The notes beneath the pieces were generated by a model. The model saw only the letters and a list, made by a program, of their open reading frames with translations, did not search any database and had not been told where the DNA came from. This document shows, one piece after another, positions 1 to 5,900 of a stretch of 14,205 nt of DNA (the first letter of the stretch is position 1; each line of letters starts with the position of its first letter). The DNA is from Candidatus Auribacterota bacterium (GTDB lineage: Bacteria; Auribacterota; UBA6266). The translations under genes were made by a program, and so were the position numbers. Where the stretch lies: positions 1 to 14,205 of the forward strand of contig JAFGBE010000088.1 of NCBI GenBank assembly GCA_016933315.1, read 5' to 3'.

Positions 1-309
1 AAATCGGATATCATAGGCCCTTATGTGAAAGAGGTTAAAAAGAGGATACAAAAACACTGGTATTATTATGTTTATAAAGATAAAATGAATGTCGATCCGG
101 GAGACACCATAATAATTTTCAAGATAATGCCGGACGGCGAGCTTAAAGAGCTGACTTTAATCGGACATAAAGGCAGGGAACTTGACGCCAGATACGGGCT
201 TTTAGCCATAGAAAAAGCCGCCCCTTTCCCGGGCATGGAAGACGAGGTAGCGGGCGCCCTGAGATCCGACGGCCTTTGGATGACATTTGAATTTTCATAT
301 GGATGGTAA
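1..309 (+). CDS. TonB-family protein, C-terminal domain (5' partial)
   Basis: This is the last 102 residues of a protein whose reading frame is open to the left edge; the GTG at 25 is an internal codon, not a start. The segment matches a TonB/TolA C-terminal domain: an amphipathic opening (YVKEVKKRIQKHW), a strand that reads IIIFKIMPDGELKEL, then the conserved AIEKAAPFPGM and a final strand (WMTFEFSYGW). In this family the C-terminal domain contacts outer-membrane receptors or secretins in the periplasm, while the N-terminal membrane anchor, which would be off-window, couples to ExbB/ExbD. The exbB-like gene starts 25 bases downstream, which fits a Ton or Tol energy-transduction unit. The sequence does not decide between TonB and TolA. 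The domain call is good; the gene name is left open because only the C-terminus is visible. Confidence 0.85.
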   Translation, partial: KSDIIGPYVKEVKKRIQKHWYYYVYKDKMNVDPGDTIIIFKIMPDGELKELTLIGHKGRELDARYGLLAIEKAAPFPGMEDEVAGALRSDGLWMTFEFSYGW

Positions 310-333
310 ATAAAATTTACGGAGAATTTGACG

Positions 334-942
334 ATGAACTTTTTAGAAATTCTTGTCAGGGGCGGGACAACTATGATTTTTCTCGTGCTTTGTTCCGTGG
401 TTTCGGTCGGGGTAATTATCGAAAGATTGTGGTTCCTGAAAAAAGACCGCGTTATACCCAAGCGGATTGTGAATATTTTTGACAACATAGACAATATTGC
501 CGAACACCCGGAAGATGTAATAGAGAAATGCGAAAAGGTTTCCAGCCCTTTATCCAATGTGCTTAAAACAGGGCTTCTTAACAGGGGCCTTTCCAAAGCT
601 GACAATGTCGAGGCGATTAAACTTGCCGGCAGAACGGAGATGAAACTTCTGGAGAAGCACCTTACCCTGCTGGAGGTCATAGGCGTGATATCGCCCCTGC
701 TCGGGCTTCTTGGAACGGTGATAGGCATGGTGGAAATATTCAGTGTCATCTCGCATATGGGCGTCGGACAGGCGGCCGCATTGTCCGCCGGAATATCCAA
801 AGCCCTTATAACAACGGTTGTCGGCCTGATTATTGCCATACCGAGCATAGTCGCCTACGGCTATTTTGACAGAAAGGTTGATGCTCTTGTGCTCGACATG
901 GAAAAATATTCTGCGCAGATGATTCACAGCCTTTACCATTAA
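334..942 (+). CDS. exbB: ExbB/TolQ/MotA-family proton channel subunit
   Basis: A 202-residue inner-membrane protein of the MotA/TolQ/ExbB family, which forms the pentameric proton channel that energises TonB or TolA. Three membrane segments are visible, near residues 12-32, 116-137 and 157-178, with the long cytoplasmic loop between the first two. The family signature is intact: SPLLGLLGTVIGMVEIF in the second segment and ALITTVVGLIIAIPS in the third. I chose ATG 334 because the GGAG at 321-324 lies nine bases upstream; an in-frame TTG at 328 would sit only three bases from it. The gene lies between the TonB-type gene and exbD, 5 bases before the latter. ExbB and TolQ cannot be separated by motif alone. 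The neighbouring TonB-like domain and the absence of tolA/tolB/pal favour ExbB. Confidence 0.93.
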   Translation: MNFLEILVRGGTTMIFLVLCSVVSVGVIIERLWFLKKDRVIPKRIVNIFDNIDNIAEHPEDVIEKCEKVSSPLSNVLKTGLLNRGLSKADNVEAIKLAGRTEMKLLEKHLTLLEVIGVISPLLGLLGTVIGMVEIFSVISHMGVGQAAALSAGISKALITTVVGLIIAIPSIVAYGYFDRKVDALVLDMEKYSAQMIHSLYH

Positions 943-947
943 ACATT

Positions 948-1388
948 ATGCAATTCGGCGAAAGAAAGAAACACAAGATAATAGTTAATATCACTTCTCT
1001 CATAGATGTGATGTTTCTCCTGCTCATATTTTTTGCGGTAACATCGACATTTCTCGAGCACCCCGGCCTTACAATCGAACTTCCGACCGCAAAAAGTTCG
1101 GATATCGTGGAGACGAAAGAAATAATAGTGATCGTTGCGAAAGACGGGAAAATAATTGTGAATGATGTCGAGACGGAAAAGGGCGATTTCGAAAAAAGGC
1201 TTAAAAAAGTTTTTGACAGTTCAAAGGAGCCTACGATGATCCTGAAAGCGGACAAAGACGTGTCGTACGGATTGATTATAGAATTAATGGATTCAGCAAA
1301 GAGAGTCGGCTTAAAGAAGGTTGTGGCATTTACGAAGATCGATCTTCAGTCCGGCCCGACTCCTTCGGAAAAATTAAAACCGTTTTAA
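948..1388 (+). CDS. exbD: ExbD/TolR-family biopolymer transport protein
   Basis: A 146-residue single-pass inner-membrane protein with a periplasmic domain, the partner of ExbB in proton-driven force transfer to TonB. The N-terminus is basic and cytoplasmic (ERKKHK), followed by a membrane helix at about 15-35. Asp20 in SLIDVMFLLLIFF is at the position of the essential proton-carrying aspartate of ExbD/TolR. The periplasmic part carries the usual ELPTA motif (44-48) and the final helix-strand ADKDVSYGLIIELM...GLKKVV. Length is normal for the family. No Shine-Dalgarno sequence precedes ATG 948, and the gap from exbB is 5 bases, so translation is probably coupled. It is followed 19 bases later by apbE, making these genes one transcript. 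Confidence 0.93.
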   Translation: MQFGERKKHKIIVNITSLIDVMFLLLIFFAVTSTFLEHPGLTIELPTAKSSDIVETKEIIVIVAKDGKIIVNDVETEKGDFEKRLKKVFDSSKEPTMILKADKDVSYGLIIELMDSAKRVGLKKVVAFTKIDLQSGPTPSEKLKPF

Positions 1389-1407
1389 CAGTTTCCCGTT
1401 GCCGGAA

Positions 1408-2466
1408 ATGAGAATGATAAAAAACCCCCTGTTTTTTTTGTTGGCTGCTGTTTGTTTTTTTGGCTGCTGCCGTTTTTCCCCCGCGCCCGTGTTCAGGTCG
1501 GACTTCATGGCCATGGGAACCATAGTGGAAATTAAAGTATATGAGCCCGGTTTCGACAAACAGTATGTGATTTCTGCCGTGCAGGCCGCGGAGGCCGAAA
1601 TCCGAAGGATAGACAGGCTTCTCAGTCTTTATGACGAGCATTCGGATATTTACAGGGTAAATTCCCATGGGTTTGAGCAATGGGTCAGCGTCAGCCCGGA
1701 AACGATAGAGATACTGGAATATGCAAAGCTGTTATGCGAAAAGACAGGGGGGGCGCTTGATGTTGCGGCAGGGAACCTTTTCGAGTTGTGGGGCTTCGGC
1801 ATAAAGCGCGGGATGGAAATACCTCCGGAAAGTAAAATATCGGAAAACCTGAGGGCCGCGGGATTTAAAAACGTTATTATAGATAAAAAAAACGGAAGAA
1901 TCAGGCTGAAAAACAGCCTTGTCAGGATCGACCTCGGCTCAATAGCGAAGGGCTACGCGGTTGATGCGGCGGCGAAAAAAATGGAGGAACACAATTTACT
2001 TAATGTGCTTGTCAATGCCGGGGGAGATATTTATTGCGGCGGAACGAACGGGAAACAGGCTGGCTGGCTGATAGGCGTAAGGAACCCGAGAAAGACCGGA
2101 GAGTCGGCGGCGGCCGCGATAATAAGGGATAAGGCTATAGTGACTTCGGGCGACTACGAGAATTTCTTTTTAAGAGAAGGGAAAAGATACAGCCATATTA
2201 TTGACCCCAGGACCGGCCGGCCCGTTTCGAATAATGTTATAAGCGTAACAATTATAGGGCCTGACGCCCGGACTGCCGACGCCCTGGCTACGGCTGTAAT
2301 GGTCGCAGGCGTAGAGGAAGGAATGAAAATTGTGGAAAGAGCAGGCTCGGAGTGTTATATAATTGTAGAGGACCGGAATGGTTTATCGGAGAAAAAGTCA
2401 AAAGGCTTTAATGTTTTTAGCGATTATATGCCGGATGTGAAACATGAATGTGAAACACCCTCATAA
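1408..2466 (+). CDS. apbE: ApbE: FAD:protein FMN transferase, probable lipoprotein
   Basis: ApbE transfers FMN from FAD to a threonine of target proteins outside the cytoplasm, typically NqrB/NqrC, RnfD/RnfG or FMN-bind domain reductases. The 352-residue product has a hydrophobic leader ending FFGC (Cys20), a weak lipobox suggesting a membrane-anchored lipoprotein. Core motifs are all present: FMAMGT (33-38), GGALDVAAGNLFELWGFG (114-131), DLGSIAKGYAVD (175-186), NAGGD (203-207), TSGDYENFF (246-254), HIIDPRTGRP (263-272) and the metal-binding loop DALATA (291-296). ATG 1408 is chosen over the in-frame TTG 1399; ATG 1414, six bases after GGAA, is also possible. The last 23 bases overlap the cyclase gene. 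No flavinylation target is visible in the window, so its substrate is unknown. Confidence 0.95.
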   Translation: MRMIKNPLFFLLAAVCFFGCCRFSPAPVFRSDFMAMGTIVEIKVYEPGFDKQYVISAVQAAEAEIRRIDRLLSLYDEHSDIYRVNSHGFEQWVSVSPETIEILEYAKLLCEKTGGALDVAAGNLFELWGFGIKRGMEIPPESKISENLRAAGFKNVIIDKKNGRIRLKNSLVRIDLGSIAKGYAVDAAAKKMEEHNLLNVLVNAGGDIYCGGTNGKQAGWLIGVRNPRKTGESAAAAIIRDKAIVTSGDYENFFLREGKRYSHIIDPRTGRPVSNNVISVTIIGPDARTADALATAVMVAGVEEGMKIVERAGSECYIIVEDRNGLSEKKSKGFNVFSDYMPDVKHECETPS

Positions 2467-4453
2467 TCTTATTGCTGTTGCGGGAATGTTTATTACCGCG
2501 GTTGTGCTCCTTATGTACTGTTCCAGTACGGAAGAGGCCCTTTTCAAGAGAATAGAGAACCAGTTTATCGATCTGAAGTACAGGCTGCGCGGCCCGCGGG
2601 ATCCAGGCGAAGACACCTGCATTGTGGTTATCGATGAAAAAAGCGTTGCCAAGCTGGGCAGATGGCCGTGGAAGCGCTCTGTCATCGCCAAGGTAATCGA
2701 GCTGGTGAAAAAGGACGGCGCCGCAGTTGTGGGTCTGGATATACTTTACACGGAACCCGCGACGAAAATGGACAAGATAGATGTGCTGAACGCCATACGG
2801 ACATTGAAGCAGGCAGACCAGGAACAGGAAGCGAATAAAACATTCTTTGACGCTATCCTTGACGAGGACGCTTATCTGAGCGGAGTTATAGAGGAGTGCG
2901 GCAATGTAATATTGCCGGTGTATTTTTGCATGGAGGGGCAGAGAGCCCTCTGCAGGGATTATCTGAGGGGGGATGAGCTTTCGGTACTGAAAAAGTTTTC
3001 TTATAAGGAATTCGGCGATGGGGAAAAAGAGAAAAGATATCCTCCGATAATGGCCCCGGGGCTGGCAAAGACCATCCCTGCTATAGAAAAATCGGTTGCA
3101 GGCGAAGGTTTTGTGAATGTCCTGACTGATTCCGACGGCTGCCTGAGATGGGAGATAATGGCGATAAAATACGAGGATTCGGTCTATATGCCTCTCGGGA
3201 TGCAGGTCGCAGCGAAATTCAAAGCCCTGAAAACGGAAGACATAAAGCTTAACTTCAGCGAAGGAATAGCCTTCGGCAATGTAAATATACCCCTGGACAG
3301 AAAAAACAGGATGCTTATCAATTATTACGGCGGGAACGAGACCTTCAGGTATTATTCTTTTTTTGATGTTTATATAGGAGCTTTCCAGCGGGGTTCATTT
3401 AAGGATAAAATAGTGTTATTCGGGGCTGTTGACCCTGGCATAGGGGATGATTATGTTACCCCTCTTTCACGGGTGCTTCCGGGGGTTGAAAAGCATGCGA
3501 ATGTCATAGCGAATATTTTAAATAATGATTTTCTCAGGAAACCCAGGAACAGCGATGTTATCACCGGTATCCTTATAGTGTTGTTCGGGTTTTCCATTTC
3601 TATTGCGGCGAGGCGGATGTCCGTTTTCCAGCTGACGCTTTTTCCCGTTGTTATAATCATTGTTTTTCTTTTTGCTTCCCAGGTGTTTTTTAGCAGGCTT
3701 AATATACTGGTGGAAGCGGTTTACCCTCTGCTTTCCATCTTTTTGGCTTACGGTGTTGTTATAGCGATGACGCTCTATTCCGAAAACAGGGAAAAGAAAA
3801 GAATCAGGAAGGTATTCGGCCAATATGCTTCCCGGGAGCTGGTCAGGGAGATTCTGGCAGACCCGTCGAAACTGAAGCTGGGGGGAGAGAAGAGGGTTTT
3901 GACTGTCATGTTTTCGGACGTGGCTAATTTTACGCCGCTTTGCGAGAACATGGAGCCTGAAAAGATAGTTTCCATCTTGAATGTTTATCTGTCAAAGATG
4001 GCCGAAGTCATCTATAAGAACGGAGGTATTGTGGATAAGTTTCTCGGCGACGGGATAATGTGCGTTTTCGGTGCTCCGGTTTACAGGGATGACCATGCGG
4101 TCAGAGCGTGCAGGACAGCTCTTGATATGATTGAAGAAGTTAAGAAAATAAATGAATTCTGGAAAAAAGAGACCGGCAGGGACATACATATAAGGATAGG
4201 GATTAACTCGGGAGATATGGTTGTGGGCAATTTGGGGTCTCTTGAAATAATGGATTATACCGAAGTGGGCGATAACGTGAACCTGGCAGCCAGGCTGGAA
4301 GCCACGAATAAAGAATACGGGACGTCAATTATAATAAGCAAAAACACATATAACCTTGTAAAAGACCAGGTTGATGTGAGAGAACTGGGCGCCGTGAGAG
4401 TCAAGGGGAAAGAGAAAGAAATCGAGATCTATGAGTTAAAGGCTGTCAAATGA
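2444..4453 (+). CDS. CHASE2-domain class III adenylate cyclase
   Basis: A 669-residue membrane receptor predicted to make cAMP. In order: an N-terminal membrane helix (about 9-27), an extracytoplasmic CHASE2 sensor (about 30-365, with VVIDEKSVAKLGRWPWKRS at 61-79), three C-terminal membrane helices (about 372-445), a linker (RKVFGQYAS, 455-463) and a class III cyclase domain (about 485-665). The catalytic set looks complete: metal-binding Asp492 (FSDVANFT) and Asp536 (KFLGDGIM), adenine-contacting Lys532, Thr606 in DYTEVGD, and transition-state Asn613 and Arg617 (NVNLAARLE). The Lys/Thr pair is typical of bacterial CHASE2 and CyaC-type adenylate cyclases, so cAMP is preferred over cGMP; that is family knowledge, not a measurement. 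The gene overlaps apbE by 23 bases and yidD by 4 bases (ATGA), so it is very likely translated from the ton-apbE transcript. The CHASE2 ligand is unknown. Confidence 0.93.
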   Translation: MNVKHPHNLIAVAGMFITAVVLLMYCSSTEEALFKRIENQFIDLKYRLRGPRDPGEDTCIVVIDEKSVAKLGRWPWKRSVIAKVIELVKKDGAAVVGLDILYTEPATKMDKIDVLNAIRTLKQADQEQEANKTFFDAILDEDAYLSGVIEECGNVILPVYFCMEGQRALCRDYLRGDELSVLKKFSYKEFGDGEKEKRYPPIMAPGLAKTIPAIEKSVAGEGFVNVLTDSDGCLRWEIMAIKYEDSVYMPLGMQVAAKFKALKTEDIKLNFSEGIAFGNVNIPLDRKNRMLINYYGGNETFRYYSFFDVYIGAFQRGSFKDKIVLFGAVDPGIGDDYVTPLSRVLPGVEKHANVIANILNNDFLRKPRNSDVITGILIVLFGFSISIAARRMSVFQLTLFPVVIIIVFLFASQVFFSRLNILVEAVYPLLSIFLAYGVVIAMTLYSENREKKRIRKVFGQYASRELVREILADPSKLKLGGEKRVLTVMFSDVANFTPLCENMEPEKIVSILNVYLSKMAEVIYKNGGIVDKFLGDGIMCVFGAPVYRDDHAVRACRTALDMIEEVKKINEFWKKETGRDIHIRIGINSGDMVVGNLGSLEIMDYTEVGDNVNLAARLEATNKEYGTSIIISKNTYNLVKDQVDVRELGAVRVKGKEKEIEIYELKAVK

Positions 4454-4698
4454 GAGAGATTAAGGCGTTATTCTGCGGGTTGTCAAAACGGGTTTCCCGT
4501 TTTCTGATTTTTTTGATAAGGGTTTATCAGAGAGTTTTCAGGTATTTTCCCCGAAGATGCAGGTATTATCCTTCGTGTTCCGATTACATGATAGAGGCGA
4601 TTGCAAAAAAGGGAAGCATCAAAGGCCTTTTGCTCGGGATTTTCAGGATAATAAGGTGCAACCCGTTTTCTCCGGGCGGTTATGATCCCGTAAAATGA
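4450..4698 (+). CDS. yidD: YidD membrane protein insertion efficiency factor
   Basis: An 82-residue protein with the full YidD signature: an amphipathic N-terminal helix (LIRVYQRVFRYF), the cysteine motif CRYYPSCSDYMIEAI, then KG...GIFRIIRCNPFSPGGYDPV at the end. YidD assists YidC/Sec-dependent insertion of inner-membrane proteins and binds the cytoplasmic face of the membrane. Length is normal for the family. The start ATG overlaps the stop of the cyclase gene (ATGA), so it is coupled to that gene. The location is unusual: yidD normally sits between rnpA and yidC in the rpmH-rnpA-yidD-yidC block, and none of those genes is here. The identification is firm; the reason for the location is not known. 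Confidence 0.95.
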   Translation: MREIKALFCGLSKRVSRFLIFLIRVYQRVFRYFPRRCRYYPSCSDYMIEAIAKKGSIKGLLLGIFRIIRCNPFSPGGYDPVK

Positions 4699-4722
4699 TG
4701 CGGCATATCTTTGACTAAAACA

Positions 4723-4728
4723 AGGAGG
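4723..4728 (+). promoter_or_regulatory. Strong Shine-Dalgarno site fixing a GTG start
   Basis: AGGAGG lies five bases before GTG 4734. It is the strongest ribosome binding site of the left half and justifies the GTG start of the TSUP gene. There is no ATG in frame near it. Confidence 0.8.
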
Positions 4729-4733
4729 GTAAA

Positions 4734-5093
4734 GTGCTGAATTTATTTTTCTATATAGTAATCGGGGTTTTTGCGGGGGTTGTCAGCGGCTTAATCGGTA
4801 TCGGTGGAGGTATTATCATTGTTCCCTGCCTTATTTATATTTTTGGTTTTTCGCAGCATGCGGCCCAGGGGACTACGCTGGCAATGCTGATTCCGCCTAT
4901 AGGGATACTTGCGGCTTTAGCCTATTACAGACAGGGACATGTTGACCTTCTGGTTGCGGGAATGCTATGCCTGGGTTTTGTCTTAGGCAGTTATTTCGGG
5001 GCCAAATTCGCCGTTTGTCTTCCGGAAGTCATCTTGCGCAAGATCTTTGGCGGTTGCCTGTTAGTGATTGCCGGTTATATGATTATCAAATGA
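4734..5093 (+). CDS. Half-size TauE/SafE (TSUP) family membrane transporter
   Basis: A 119-residue, highly hydrophobic protein of the TSUP/TauE-SafE family, whose members export or import sulfur-containing or organic anions such as sulfite, sulfoacetate or thiosulfate. Family marks are VSGLIGIGGGIIIVPCL (17-33), the QGTTLAMLIPP stretch (45-55) and the G-rich third helix GFVLGSYFGAKFA (81-93). About four membrane helices are visible. Full-length members have about 250 residues and two such halves, so this is a single half, and would have to dimerise or act with a second half encoded elsewhere. The stop is clean and the following 87 bases do not encode the missing half, so truncation by a nearby frameshift is not supported. 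It follows yidD by 35 bases. Substrate cannot be predicted. Confidence 0.85.
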   Translation: MLNLFFYIVIGVFAGVVSGLIGIGGGIIIVPCLIYIFGFSQHAAQGTTLAMLIPPIGILAALAYYRQGHVDLLVAGMLCLGFVLGSYFGAKFAVCLPEVILRKIFGGCLLVIAGYMIIK

Positions 5094-5135
5094 TTTTCGG
5101 GTGATGCGGTTTGTTGCCGGCCGCTCCGGCGGGGC

Positions 5136-5147
5136 TGATTGCAATCA
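5136..5147. promoter_or_regulatory. 12-bp perfect palindrome, candidate Crp/Fnr-family operator
   Basis: TGATTGCAATCA is a perfect palindrome in the gap between the TSUP gene and the nitroreductase gene, 33 bases before the latter's start. Written as TGAT-N4-ATCA it matches 8 of 10 positions of the FNR consensus (TTGAT-N4-ATCAA). Extended to 5134-5149 it matches 8 of 10 of the CRP consensus (TGTGA-N6-TCACA), including a full right half-site TCACA. I see no convincing -35/-10 pair next to it, so its role as an operator is an inference. Confidence 0.4.
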
Positions 5148-5180
5148 CAGGTTTTATCCGGCGGTTAATCGGGAGGCGAT

Positions 5181-5816
5181 ATGGCGGATATTTTCGATGT
5201 TATAAAAAACAGAAGGAGCATAAGAAACTTTTCCGGCGATGATGTGCCGGAAACAGACATCAGGAAAATTATTGAGTGCGCCGTAATGGCGCCAAGCGGG
5301 TCTAACCAGCAACCGTGGAAATTCGTGGTTGTCAGGGACCGGGCGATGAAGAATTCGATAGCCGGCTGTGTGAACGGGAAAATCAGCGCCGTAAAAAGAA
5401 ACATAAAATCGGCGAAAGCAGAAGAGCATTTAAAGGGATACATGCAGTATCTTACGTTTTTTCAGGAAGCGCCGGTTGTCATTTGCGTTTTGACGCAGCC
5501 GTACCGTTCCGTGTTTGAAAATATACTGCATAAATATATGCCTGAAGAAGAAAAAGAAGAGCAGGCTCTTGTCGATGCTTCCATCCAGAGTGTTTCCGCC
5601 GCCGTTCAAAACCTCCTTCTGGCGGCGCATGCGATGGGTTACGGGACATGCTGGATGACAGGGCCTATTATAGCCCAGAGGGAGATAGAACAGCTTCTCG
5701 GTGTCGAAAAACCGTGGCATCTGACCTCTGTTATTCCCCTGGGTAAACCCCGAGGAGCATCCCCGGGGCATTTTTCCAGGAAAACCGTTGACGAAGTCCT
5801 GATTTTTAAAAATTAA
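5181..5816 (+). CDS. Nitroreductase-family FMN oxidoreductase
   Basis: A 211-residue member of the nitroreductase superfamily, homodimeric FMN enzymes that reduce nitro compounds, quinones, flavins or more specialised substrates with NAD(P)H. Evidence: the FMN phosphate-binding start NRRSIRNFS (10-18), APSGSNQQPWKFVVV (37-51), the helix ASIQSVSAAVQNLLLAAHAMGYGTCWMTG (133-161) and the closing IPLGKPRG (185-192). GGAGG sits shortly upstream of ATG 5181. A middle insertion of acidic and lysine-rich character (EEEKEEQ, 122-128) is seen. It is probably its own transcription unit or read with the TSUP gene 87 bases upstream. A Crp/Fnr-like palindrome in that gap would suit redox or cAMP control. 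The physiological substrate cannot be read from the sequence; the family call is secure. Confidence 0.9.
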   Translation: MADIFDVIKNRRSIRNFSGDDVPETDIRKIIECAVMAPSGSNQQPWKFVVVRDRAMKNSIAGCVNGKISAVKRNIKSAKAEEHLKGYMQYLTFFQEAPVVICVLTQPYRSVFENILHKYMPEEEKEEQALVDASIQSVSAAVQNLLLAAHAMGYGTCWMTGPIIAQREIEQLLGVEKPWHLTSVIPLGKPRGASPGHFSRKTVDEVLIFKN

Positions 5817-5822
5817 AATGTA

Positions 5823-5851
5823 TTTACAGAAAAGAGGATTTTTGGTTAAAT
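5823..5851 (+). promoter_or_regulatory. Candidate sigma70-type promoter for the prepilin gene
   Basis: TTTACA (5823-5828, 5 of 6 to the -35 consensus), a 17-base spacer and TTAAAT (5846-5851, 4 of 6 to the -10 consensus). The proposed -10 lies inside the TGGTTAA element cluster, so a protein bound there would block it. This is pattern matching in AT-rich DNA and remains tentative. Confidence 0.35.
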
Positions 5852-5880
5852 GTTAACCATATATTTTAAAATGGTTAACA
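5843..5880. promoter_or_regulatory. Cluster of three TGGTTAA elements; candidate operator or mRNA hairpin
   Basis: Three copies of TGGTTAA lie at 5843-5849 (+), 5853-5859 (-) and 5872-5878 (+). The first two form a perfect dyad, TGGTTAA-atg-TTAACCA. The second and third extend to a perfect 10-bp inverted repeat, TGTTAACCAT (5851-5860) and ATGGTTAACA (5871-5880), separated by 10 bases. The arrangement fits cooperative binding by a dimeric repressor over the proposed -10 box. Alternatively, in RNA it would form a 10-bp stem ending six bases before the GAGGGG ribosome binding site at 5886-5891. There is no run of T after it, so it is not a terminator. Confidence 0.55.
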
Positions 5881-5900
5881 ATAGAGAGGGGATTTGGCGC

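Noticed and set aside
72..848. A 258-codon open frame on the minus strand
   Set aside because: It lies antisense to the TonB-type and exbB genes, both of which have clear family motifs; its translation shows no recognisable domain.
4711..4716. TTGACT as a -35 box for the TSUP gene
   Set aside because: At 16-18 bases distance there is only the GTG start region and no -10-like sequence.
5116..5130. GCCGG-CCGCT-CCGGC hairpin after the TSUP gene, as a terminator
   Set aside because: The stem is five base pairs and is followed by a G-run rather than a T-run; no intrinsic terminator can be claimed.
5743..5765. Repeated CCCCG/CGGGG blocks near the end of the nitroreductase gene as a terminator
   Set aside because: They lie inside the coding sequence, about 50 bases before the stop, with only a short T-run after them.
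5788..5819. TTGACG with TAAAAT as a promoter for the prepilin gene
   Set aside because: The spacer is 20 bases, too long; the pair at 5823-5851 with a 17-base spacer is better.
5850..5900. ATG 5850 as the start of the prepilin gene
   Set aside because: It is in frame and has GAGGA 11 bases upstream, but it falls inside the TGGTTAA cluster and would lengthen an already long leader; ATG 5901 has the better-placed GAGGGG.
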